A DNA stretch of 5,461 nucleotides from Syntrophobacterales bacterium (GTDB lineage: Bacteria > Desulfobacterota > Desulfobaccia > Desulfobaccales > 0-14-0-80-60-11): contig JAGVPN010000293.1 in assembly GCA_020052215.1 (NCBI GenBank), forward strand, positions 1 through 5,461, written 5' to 3'. This document shows, piece after piece, positions 1 to 5,461 of this stretch (position 1 is its first letter; each line of letters starts with the position of its first letter). The notes below the pieces were generated by a model. The model ran no database searches, was not told the DNA's origin, and worked only from the letters and a program-made list of their open reading frames with translations. The translations under genes and the position numbers were made by a program.

Positions 1-2730
1 CTTCATGGCCTTTTTGAGCACGTATTCCTCCGGGCCGTACCCGTCCGTCACGTCCCGGGAGACGTGGCCGCCGATGGTGGTCAGATGATGCTTGTAGTTG
101 GCCACCTCCTCGGACGGCTCCACCACCCACAGGTCCATGTCGGTGAGATCGGCGTCCCAGGTCAGGACAATGCGCAGGTCCAGATCCAGGAGTTTCACCA
201 GACGGGGATCGACGGCAAAGGCGGCGGTATTGACGCCCGCCCGCTTGGCCGCGGCGATGGTGCGGTTGAGTTCCATCAAGGTGATGACCTCAATCTCGGG
301 AAAGCGGTCCCAATCCTGAGTCACCACTTTGTAAAGCAATTCCACGGCCTTTTGATATTGTTTGAGGCGGTCCAGGACCAGGGCCAGGTCCCGGTATGAC
401 TGGGGTTCTTCCGGTCTGAGGATCAGGACTTCCTCAAAGACCCCGCGACTCAGCTCCAGGTAGTTCTGCTGCGCCAACTTGTGGGCCAGGACCCGGAGGA
501 GCGCGGGGTTCTCCAATTCCATCTCGGCGATATTGGACAGCACCCGGAGGCCCAGCTTATCCTCTTTTATCTGGAAGAAGAAATCGGCGCAGTCCACGAA
601 AAAGGCCGGCGACTCCCCGAAGCGCCGCCGCTGTTCCAGGTAGACCGCAAGCTGGTCTGCCGGCGCCGCCTGCTTCAATTCCTTTAGATAAGGAGTGTCC
701 GGGTCCCAGGCCTTGATAGCTATGGAGGGTTCCACGGCTGGGGGCGTTTCTTCCTTTTCAGCTCCCTTTTGCCTCAGCGCCAGACTGGCCGCCGCGGGCG
801 GCGGTGCTGCCTGAGGAGCCTCACGACGAACCGCCGATTCTCCCGATGCACCTCCACCCCGGGCAGCCTTGGCTTTCATGCGTCTGGGAGGGGGAGATTC
901 GTATTTGAAATCCTTGGGATACGAAAATTTCCGGTTCCACCACTCCACCCGCGCCTGCCAGAGGGCCAGGACGGACTCCAGCTTATCCTTTTTCAGCTTC
1001 CGCTCCTGGAGACTTTTTTGCTCCACCATCTCCACGTATTGGCGCCGCAACTCCGGCAGGGATTCGGGAGGCGGGATCAGATGTTCCACGTATTGGCTCA
1101 CATTTTCGAGCACCAGGAGGGAGGCGCCGGGGGTCACCAGGCCGTATTGCCGGCCGATCTCCAGCAGTTCCTTTTCGTGACGTTTGGGGAAGACCTGGAG
1201 CGTTTCGATCTTTTTCTGGACATACAGCAGGCGCACCAGGTTCCCAACCGGGGCGTTGTCCTGGGAGAGTTCATAGGTAAGGGAATGGGTCACGCGGCCG
1301 TGGATGCCGTAATTGAGGGTGATCTTCCCTTGGGGAGCCAGAAGTTTGCCCGCCAGAACAAAGCGGCCGGTCACCGGCTGGGAGGCTTGGGGATAGGTCG
1401 GGCCGATTTGTTTGGGGTCGAAGTCGGCGGAGATGAAGGAGTACGGCGCGGCCCCGATCCGGGGCAGAACCGCGTCGCTGTTTAGCTTCGTGAGATTGAA
1501 ATATTCCCCACCGGTCTTCTGGGCCAGGTAGTGGAGGAAGGCGTGGTGGGCTGTGGCGTCGCCGGAAAAGACAAAAACTGGGGCATTGAAGCCCGTAGGC
1601 TCTTCCCGGCCAAAATTCGACAAGCCATCCGTAAACAGCAGATAGAAATCGGGGACCGGGCCCCCCGGCGCTGGCGAGATGCTCCCCAATTGGGTGCCGC
1701 CATCGTAGTCCACCTTGGTGAGGGCCTCCAGGAGCGGGGCGGCGTTCCCCTTATCAATGACAAAGCGCCGGGGGTTTTCCGCTTCATGACGGAAGAGCAC
1801 CAGATCCACCTTTACCTGGGCGGCTTCCTCCCGCGCCAGGAAATCCTTCAATAAGGCGAGTTCCCGCTGATGGTCGGCCTTGCCCCGGGAGCCGGAGGCG
1901 TCCCAATAGACCGTGAGGCTCTTTGGGGTGCGAGGCGCTGCTTCCTTGGGGGTCGGTGGGGTATCGTTGAGGCAGAAGTAGAAATCGCCGTCCGGCCCCT
2001 TCTCCACCCGCGCCGGTTTTCGGTCCACGTCCGGCAAGGCGATCACCAAGTCCTGATTGTGGGCCTGGTTTTTGAGTTTGGTCTCGGCCACAAATCTGTC
2101 CTGCCACTGGGCGAAGGTGAAGTTCGCCAGCTCTCCCCGTTTGACCTGGGGCGGCACTACCGGTTTGACCACCTCGACCCGCAGGGAAAAGTCCTCCACC
2201 GGGTCTTTGAAGCGCAGGGGCAGGTAGTAGCCGGCCCCCTCTTGGTCCTGGACCAGGTCCGACAGATACCGGACCATGACGGTGCGGGAGCCGTGGGCGG
2301 GAATGGGAAAGACCCGGGTCTTAAAATTGTTGCCTTTGACCCACTCCACCAGGCCCGGGTCCACACCTCGGCGCACCTCTTTCTCGAAGACCTGACGGGC
2401 CTTGTCCTTTTCCACCACCACGCCGTCCACCATGACCCCGTCGATGTCCAGGGCATAGCCGCTCACCGTGGCGCCTTCCGGCAAGGGGAAATAGAGGTCG
2501 CCGGCCAATGCCCGCCCCTGGGGGTTAAAGAAGGTCATGGTCATTTTGGTTTCGGTGATCCGGCCCAGGATCCTGACTTCGATGCCCACCCGGGCCAACT
2601 TCAGCGGCTGCGCTTTATCCTCTATCTGAGACACCAATACCGGGGGCCGCATCTCCTGGGCCCAAGCCCCTTTGGTAACCAAAATAAAAACGGCGCCCAT
2701 GATGATGAAAGACCAGAGTCTAAGTCGCAT
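1..2730 (-). CDS. Exported VIT / von Willebrand factor A / TPR / DUF2135 (YfaP-like) protein, 3' end cut by the window edge
   Basis: The frame is open for 910 codons from ATG 2730-2728 to base 1 and runs off the left edge. Residues 1-24 form a Sec signal peptide (Arg2/Arg4, hydrophobic 5-19, Ala-Trp-Ala before Gln25). About 43-172 is a VIT domain, with FPLPEGATVSGYALDIDG at 81-98 and the DPGLVEW...F..RVFPIP pattern at 124-144. About 270-400 is a vWA domain with a complete MIDAS metal site: Asp277, Ser279, Ser281 (DASGS), Thr346 and Asp368 (FTDG). The VTPGASLLVLENVSQYVE stretch near 532-549, often seen in bacterial VIT proteins, is followed by a charged helical, probably coiled-coil, stretch and an Ala/Pro/Gly-rich linker (about 618-673). 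About 715-805 looks TPR-like. From about 853 a DUF2135 domain begins (WDADLTDMDLWV, then GG..SRDVTDGYGPEEY). Proteins of this type bind other proteins through divalent metal; DUF2135 occurs in E. coli YfaP, beside an alpha-2-macroglobulin-like gene. Periplasmic or surface location is inferred and the ligand is unknown. Only the end of DUF2135 appears to be missing. Confidence 0.9.
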   Translation of the reverse strand, partial: MRLRLWSFIIMGAVFILVTKGAWAQEMRPPVLVSQIEDKAQPLKLARVGIEVRILGRITETKMTMTFFNPQGRALAGDLYFPLPEGATVSGYALDIDGVMVDGVVVEKDKARQVFEKEVRRGVDPGLVEWVKGNNFKTRVFPIPAHGSRTVMVRYLSDLVQDQEGAGYYLPLRFKDPVEDFSLRVEVVKPVVPPQVKRGELANFTFAQWQDRFVAETKLKNQAHNQDLVIALPDVDRKPARVEKGPDGDFYFCLNDTPPTPKEAAPRTPKSLTVYWDASGSRGKADHQRELALLKDFLAREEAAQVKVDLVLFRHEAENPRRFVIDKGNAAPLLEALTKVDYDGGTQLGSISPAPGGPVPDFYLLFTDGLSNFGREEPTGFNAPVFVFSGDATAHHAFLHYLAQKTGGEYFNLTKLNSDAVLPRIGAAPYSFISADFDPKQIGPTYPQASQPVTGRFVLAGKLLAPQGKITLNYGIHGRVTHSLTYELSQDNAPVGNLVRLLYVQKKIETLQVFPKRHEKELLEIGRQYGLVTPGASLLVLENVSQYVEHLIPPPESLPELRRQYVEMVEQKSLQERKLKKDKLESVLALWQARVEWWNRKFSYPKDFKYESPPPRRMKAKAARGGGASGESAVRREAPQAAPPPAAASLALRQKGAEKEETPPAVEPSIAIKAWDPDTPYLKELKQAAPADQLAVYLEQRRRFGESPAFFVDCADFFFQIKEDKLGLRVLSNIAEMELENPALLRVLAHKLAQQNYLELSRGVFEEVLILRPEEPQSYRDLALVLDRLKQYQKAVELLYKVVTQDWDRFPEIEVITLMELNRTIAAAKRAGVNTAAFAVDPRLVKLLDLDLRIVLTWDADLTDMDLWVVEPSEEVANYKHHLTTIGGHVSRDVTDGYGPEEYVLKKAMK

Positions 2731-2735
2731 ATTGT

Positions 2736-2740
2736 CCTCC
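2736..2740 (-). promoter_or_regulatory. Shine-Dalgarno sequence of the VIT/vWA gene
   Basis: On the minus strand GGAGG lies 5 bases (ACAAT) before ATG 2730-2728. This supports that start over the internal Met11 codon, which would cut off half of the signal peptide. The nearest upstream ATG (2750-2748) is out of frame. Confidence 0.8.
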
Positions 2741-2860
2741 GAAGTCCCATAAGCCGAGATCGTGCGGCTGCTTTATAGACCAACTCAGTGCTCGACCACG
2801 TTTCTCGTGTTAGCCCTGAAACACCCCTCTACTCGAAAACAATCCTTGGCGTGGGGAACA

Positions 2861-2894
2861 TGATAGCACAATATTTTTATGAAGTTTGATAGCA
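2861..2894. repeat. Pair of 8-base direct repeats, TGATAGCA, overlapping the possible promoter
   Basis: TGATAGCA occurs at 2861-2868 and again at 2887-2894 on the plus strand, 26 bases apart start to start. One copy touches the proposed -10 box and the other overlaps the proposed -35 box. This could be a paired binding site for a regulator, but 8-base repeats in A+T-rich DNA can arise by chance. Confidence 0.3.
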
Positions 2895-2895
2895 A
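2868..2895 (-). promoter_or_regulatory. Possible sigma-70-type promoter of the VIT/vWA gene
   Basis: On the minus strand TTGCTA (2895-2890) and TATTGT (2873-2868) are separated by 16 bases and each match the -35 and -10 consensus at four of six positions. They sit in the A+T-rich part of the 258-base gap, about 140 bases before the start codon, which would leave a long untranslated leader. The match is modest; a second TATAAA at 2777-2772 lacks a good -35 partner. Confidence 0.25.
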
Positions 2896-2917
2896 TTCCC
2901 CATCCAGCCCCAAATTT

Positions 2918-2929
2918 CGATTCGAATCG
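2918..2929. promoter_or_regulatory. Perfect 12-base palindrome CGATTCGAATCG, possible operator
   Basis: The sequence equals its own reverse complement over 12 bases with no spacer. It lies 23 bases upstream of the possible -35 box of the VIT/vWA gene and about 60 bases downstream of the stop of the preceding gene. With no loop and no T-run after it on either strand it is not a terminator. A dimeric regulator site is possible; nothing identifies the regulator. Confidence 0.3.
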
Positions 2930-2988
2930 TTAGGTGCGCTGCCTCTTTTAATAATCCTGACTTAGCTTTTAATCATGCTTTGCCCCGC

Positions 2989-3738
2989 TCAGGGTTTTGC
3001 GGCCGACAACCGCCATCCGGTTTGATCTTTGCGCACCATCATCATTTCCAGCCGGGTCCCGTTATCATTGGTTTTGGCGAAGGTCAGGGTGTCATTATTC
3101 TGCCAGGCACCGTCCGTCGGCCCCCAATCCTGGGGATCCAAAGACCACTCCAAGGTCATCTTCTCCGGACTGATACTCCAGATCTGAATGGCGGTGGGAT
3201 TATGCGCCTCGCTATTCAATACAGTGGCCAGCCGTTTCCGGTCCGGTGACAGGAGGAAAAGGTCATGTAGGGGATAGCGCTTGCCGTCCTGGTAGTTGAC
3301 CATGAGATAGGCACTTCCTTCGTAAGGCTGTTCATGGACGAGATAGTAACCCAGGTCCGGGAGAAATTCCCTGAAGCTGTAAAGAACGGTTTCAAGTTCC
3401 TGGCCGTTGATGTTCACGTCTTTCAGCTCCACCACCTTACCGCTCTTGAGGGTGAGGCGGAGGGTGCCTCCCCGACGGCTTACCAACTGTGGATAGCGGG
3501 GGAGCTGTGTTTTCTCCACGGCCTGGGCGCACTCATAAGAATTTTGGATGTTCCGGCAGGAGCGATTCAGCTGGACGGTCTCCCGCCGGTCGCCGGGAGC
3601 GGGCAGGTAGGGGTGGAACTCCTGTCTGCCGGTTTCGGGGGGGGTGGCAGTCACCAGGGGTTTTATTTCCTGGGCCCAGGCAAAAGGTCCACAGATTAAC
3701 AGCACTGCCACAGCTAACCAGATGATATGCCTATGCAT
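2989..3738 (-). CDS. Exported protein of unknown function, 249 residues
   Basis: Complete gene from ATG 3738-3736 to TGA 2991-2989. I do not recognise the family. Residues 1-22 are a Sec signal peptide (His/Arg start, hydrophobic 5-18, Ala-Trp-Ala before Gln23) whose end matches that of the next gene downstream. The mature protein has only two cysteines, Cys61 and Cys70, in a CRNIQNSYEC stretch; they are likely to form a disulfide in the periplasm. This is followed by a QLPRYP segment and a beta-rich stretch (GGTLRLTLKSGKVVELKDV, 90-108). From about 158 the pattern LFLLSPDRKRLATV ... IQIWSI ... LEWSL resembles a beta-propeller blade, and a second possible blade (AWQNNDTLTFA ... EMMMVRKD ... 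GWRL) runs to the C-terminus. There are too few repeats for a full propeller, so the fold is uncertain. The gene lies 145 bases after the WD40 gene and 258 bases before the VIT/vWA gene, on the same strand. A role together with the exported VIT/vWA protein is inferred from position and shared export only. Confidence 0.85.
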   Translation of the reverse strand: MHRHIIWLAVAVLLICGPFAWAQEIKPLVTATPPETGRQEFHPYLPAPGDRRETVQLNRSCRNIQNSYECAQAVEKTQLPRYPQLVSRRGGTLRLTLKSGKVVELKDVNINGQELETVLYSFREFLPDLGYYLVHEQPYEGSAYLMVNYQDGKRYPLHDLFLLSPDRKRLATVLNSEAHNPTAIQIWSISPEKMTLEWSLDPQDWGPTDGAWQNNDTLTFAKTNDNGTRLEMMMVRKDQTGWRLSAAKP

Positions 3739-3744
3739 AGCACA

Positions 3745-3750
3745 CTCCTT
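3745..3750 (-). promoter_or_regulatory. Shine-Dalgarno sequence of the 249-residue exported protein gene
   Basis: On the minus strand AAGGAG lies 6 bases (TGTGCT) before ATG 3738-3736. It fixes the start that gives an intact signal peptide. Confidence 0.8.
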
Positions 3751-3767
3751 TCTCTCCTAGCGTTTAA

Positions 3768-3782
3768 CTGGAACAATTCCAG
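3768..3782 (-). repeat. Short inverted repeat in the leader of the 249-residue exported protein gene
   Basis: On the minus strand CTGGAA and TTCCAG form a perfect 6-base inverted repeat around a 3-base spacer (TTG). It lies about 30 bases before the start codon and 18 bases before the Shine-Dalgarno sequence. It is followed by TTAAACG rather than a T-run, so an intrinsic terminator is unlikely; an operator or a small leader hairpin is possible. The rest of this 145-base gap shows no clear promoter. Confidence 0.3.
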
Positions 3783-3883
3783 GGCCTGGGTTTGGAAGGG
3801 TTCGTAGCTATCTCAAGTAATTTCCACCGGACAACAGTGAATCAGGAGGTCGCAAGTACTATTCTTCTCCATCGTTCTCTTAC

Positions 3884-5461
3884 TCAAGGATTTTTCTCTC
3901 CCTCTGGTAAATTCGTAAACGTACGCCGATAGGGTTCATCCCCCAGGTATTTCTTCCATTCCCCATGAGTCAGGTTGCGGTTGGCCACCCGGCCAGCCCG
4001 CTCCAGCCATGACTGGAGGGAGCCATCATAAAACCTAACAGAACCATCGTCATTTCCTGAGGCCAGGGTTTGGCCGTCGGGGCTAAAGATTACGCTGTTC
4101 ACTCCAGTTTTATCTCCTGCCGGGGGCGATCCCAGGGGGCGGCCCATCTGTATGTCCCAAAAGATGATCCCATCACCCCCTGTGGCCAGGGTGTGCCCAT
4201 CCGGGCTGAAAGCCAGGCTGCTGACATTCTCGGTTTCTATCCCCTGGGGCTCGCGGGTTTTCAGGTTCCAGAGCCTAACGTTGCCCCGCTTAGTGGAAAT
4301 CTCGGCGAGGATGTCGCCGGTGGGGCTGAAGGTCACTTTGCTCGGGGAAGGCTTATTGTCTATCAAAGGCGGTCCCAGAGGCTTTCGGGTCTTCAGGTCC
4401 CAAAGGATAATATCATAACCTCCTGCGGCCAGGGTGCAGCCGTCGGGACTGAAGGCGACGTACCCGTACAACTCGCTCAGGGGAGGGACCAGGGGCTTTC
4501 GGGTGTTGAGGTCCCAGAGGATAATGTTCTTTCCCCCCGAGGCTATCATGCGGCCGTCAGGACTGAAAGCCAGGCTCACCGCCATATCGTTATGTCCGGT
4601 CAGAGGGGCGCCCAGGGGCTTGCGGGTCTTGGGATCCCAGAGGATGATGGTATTATCCGCACTTCCCGAGGCCAGGATTTGCCCATCCGGGCTGAAGGCA
4701 ATGCTCCAAACGGCATCCTGGTGTCCTTTCAGGGGCGGACCCAGAGGCTTGCGGGTCTTCAGGTCCCAGAATATGACGGTCTCGTCCGAACTTGCCGAGG
4801 CCAGAAGTTTGCCATCCGGGCTGCAGGCCAGGCTTTGCACCACGCCAGTATGTCCGGTCGGTAGGGTTCCGGATGGCCGGATAGATTTCACGTCCCACAA
4901 CCTGAAATGAAGGTTTTCACCTCCCGAGGCCAGCGTCTGCCCGTCGGGGCTAAAGGCTACGCTGTACACCAGAGTTTCATCTCCTCCCAGGAGTGTTCTC
5001 AGAGGGCGGTGCGTCTTTAAGTCCCAGAGGATGGTCCCATCACCTACCGAGACCAGGATTTGCCCATCCGGGCTGAACTCAACGCCCAAAACCTCATTCT
5101 GGTTTCCTTTCAGGGGCTGCCCCAGAGGCTGGAAGGTCTTCAGGTCCCAGAGGATGATGGTCTTGTCCTTACCTACCGAGGCCAGGATTTGCCCATCTGG
5201 GCTGAACTTAATGTGCTGAACGGCATCTTGGTGTCCTTTCAGGGGCGGACCCAGGGGTTTGCGGGTATTGGGGTCCCAGAGAATGATGGTCTTATCCTTA
5301 CTTGCAGCAGCCAGAACTTTGCGATCAGGACTGAAAACCAGGACCGTCATCGGATTTTCATGTCCTGTCAGAGGCGGGTCCAGAGGCTTTTGGGTTTTCA
5401 GGTCCCAGATAATAAAGCCCTCTCCATACGAGGCCAGGATTTGCCCAACCGAGCTGAACCC
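3884..5461 (-). CDS. WD40-repeat protein, 5' end cut by the window edge
   Basis: The frame is open from the right edge (base 5461) to TGA 3886-3884, giving 525 residues. The ATG at 5350-5348 lies inside a blade and is not the true start, because the reading frame continues upstream with another blade (GFSSVGQILA ... FIIWDLKT). Twelve WD40 blades are visible, most with FSPDG followed by an ILWDLKTRKPL-type strand at 38-43-residue spacing. The Gly-His pair is kept in some blades and lost in others, and Trp-Asp becomes Trp-Asn or Tyr-Asp in two late blades. Twelve blades exceed one seven-bladed propeller, so at least two propellers are likely. The tail (WLERAGRVANRNLT..EW..YLGDEPYRRT...LPEG) is the conserved C-terminal cap of bacterial WD40 proteins that often begin with NACHT, AAA, caspase-like, TIR or kinase domains. 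The missing N-terminus would decide the function; a scaffold or ligand-sensing module is the safest reading. Location is unknown. Confidence 0.92.
   Translation of the reverse strand, partial: GFSSVGQILASYGEGFIIWDLKTQKPLDPPLTGHENPMTVLVFSPDRKVLAAASKDKTIILWDPNTRKPLGPPLKGHQDAVQHIKFSPDGQILASVGKDKTIILWDLKTFQPLGQPLKGNQNEVLGVEFSPDGQILVSVGDGTILWDLKTHRPLRTLLGGDETLVYSVAFSPDGQTLASGGENLHFRLWDVKSIRPSGTLPTGHTGVVQSLACSPDGKLLASASSDETVIFWDLKTRKPLGPPLKGHQDAVWSIAFSPDGQILASGSADNTIILWDPKTRKPLGAPLTGHNDMAVSLAFSPDGRMIASGGKNIILWDLNTRKPLVPPLSELYGYVAFSPDGCTLAAGGYDIILWDLKTRKPLGPPLIDNKPSPSKVTFSPTGDILAEISTKRGNVRLWNLKTREPQGIETENVSSLAFSPDGHTLATGGDGIIFWDIQMGRPLGSPPAGDKTGVNSVIFSPDGQTLASGNDDGSVRFYDGSLQSWLERAGRVANRNLTHGEWKKYLGDEPYRRTFTNLPEGEKNP
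4074..5461. repeat. Tandem coding repeats of 114-129 bases (WD40 blades)
   Basis: The segment encoding Phe-Ser-Pro-Asp-Gly recurs on the minus strand near 5443, 5320, 5191, 5062, 4939, 4810, 4681, 4552, 4437, 4313, 4195 and 4074. Steps are mostly 129 or 123 bases. DNA similarity between units is high: the plus-strand text GCCAGGATTTGCCCA occurs near 4671, 5183 and 5431, and once more with flanking differences near 5054. Bases 4709-4756 and 5219-5266, four units apart, differ at only 3 of 48 positions, all silent. This points to duplication or gene conversion within the gene. The array is also the source of long spurious reading frames on the opposite strand. Confidence 0.9.

Noticed and set aside
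769..1485. Open frame of 238 residues on the plus strand
   Set aside because: It is antisense to the vWA-to-linker part of the VIT/vWA gene, with no domain and no convincing ribosome binding site.
2772..2777. TATAAA on the minus strand as a -10 box close to the VIT/vWA gene
   Set aside because: No acceptable -35 element lies 16-18 bases upstream, so it was not called as a promoter.
1870..2778. Long open frame of 302 residues on the plus strand
   Set aside because: It lies opposite the VIT/vWA gene and its signal peptide, has no recognisable domain, and its composition (rich in His, Gly, Gln, Arg) is what GC-rich antisense DNA gives.
2930..2988. Intrinsic terminator after the 249-residue exported protein gene
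   Set aside because: No GC-rich hairpin followed by a T-run was found on the minus strand downstream of the stop; the 12-base palindrome has no loop.
3780..3790. CCAGGGCCTGG as a hairpin or terminator stem
   Set aside because: The arms are separated by a single base, too tight for a loop, and no T-run follows on either strand.
4070..4864. Open frame of 264 residues on the plus strand with internal repeats
   Set aside because: The repeats are the WD40 blades read in the wrong strand; the minus-strand reading gives clear FSPDG and WD motifs.
5348..5350. ATG as the start of the WD40 gene
   Set aside because: It falls inside a blade; the frame stays open upstream to the window edge and encodes another blade, so the gene starts outside the window.
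4074..5461. CRISPR-like array
   Set aside because: The repeats are 114-129 bases, diverged, keep one reading frame and encode WD40 blades. There are no short identical repeats with unique spacers.

Overview
The window holds three genes, all on the minus strand, so transcription runs from the right edge to the left edge. Two of the three are cut by the window edges. Coding DNA is GC-rich (by eye, roughly 55-60 %) and the gaps between genes are richer in A+T. Two of the proteins begin with classical Sec signal peptides ending in Ala-Trp-Ala, which points to a Gram-negative-type bacterium exporting proteins to the periplasm or cell surface. The mix of VIT/vWA, YfaP-like (DUF2135) and long WD40-repeat proteins would fit a Desulfobacterota-like or similar metabolically complex bacterium. 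That placement is a guess from protein style only.

Reading in the direction of transcription: (1) 5461-3884 is the 3' part of a long WD40-repeat gene. Twelve blades are visible in 43- and 41-residue steps, followed by a C-terminal cap of the kind found on bacterial WD40 proteins that carry NACHT, caspase-like, TIR or kinase domains at the other end. The N-terminus, which would tell what the protein does, lies outside the window. (2) A 145-base gap precedes 3738-2989, a complete gene for a 249-residue exported protein of unknown function with two cysteines close together and a C-terminal half that resembles beta-propeller blades. (3) A 258-base gap, which may hold a promoter and operator-like repeats, precedes 2730-1, a large exported protein whose 3' end is cut by the left edge. 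Its order is signal peptide, VIT domain, von Willebrand factor A domain with an intact metal site, coiled/linker region, TPR-like helices and a DUF2135 domain.

Gaps of 145 and 258 bases, each followed by a good Shine-Dalgarno sequence, suggest the genes need not form one tight operon, although all point the same way and no convincing terminator separates them. The two exported proteins share the same signal-peptide ending and may act together outside the cytoplasm in binding or processing proteins. Any link to the WD40 protein is positional only. No RNA gene, insertion sequence, CRISPR array, integrase or attachment site was seen. The most interesting points are the concerted-evolution pattern in the WD40 array, its C-terminal cap with both usual cysteines missing, and the VIT-vWA-TPR-DUF2135 fusion next to an unrecognised secreted protein.
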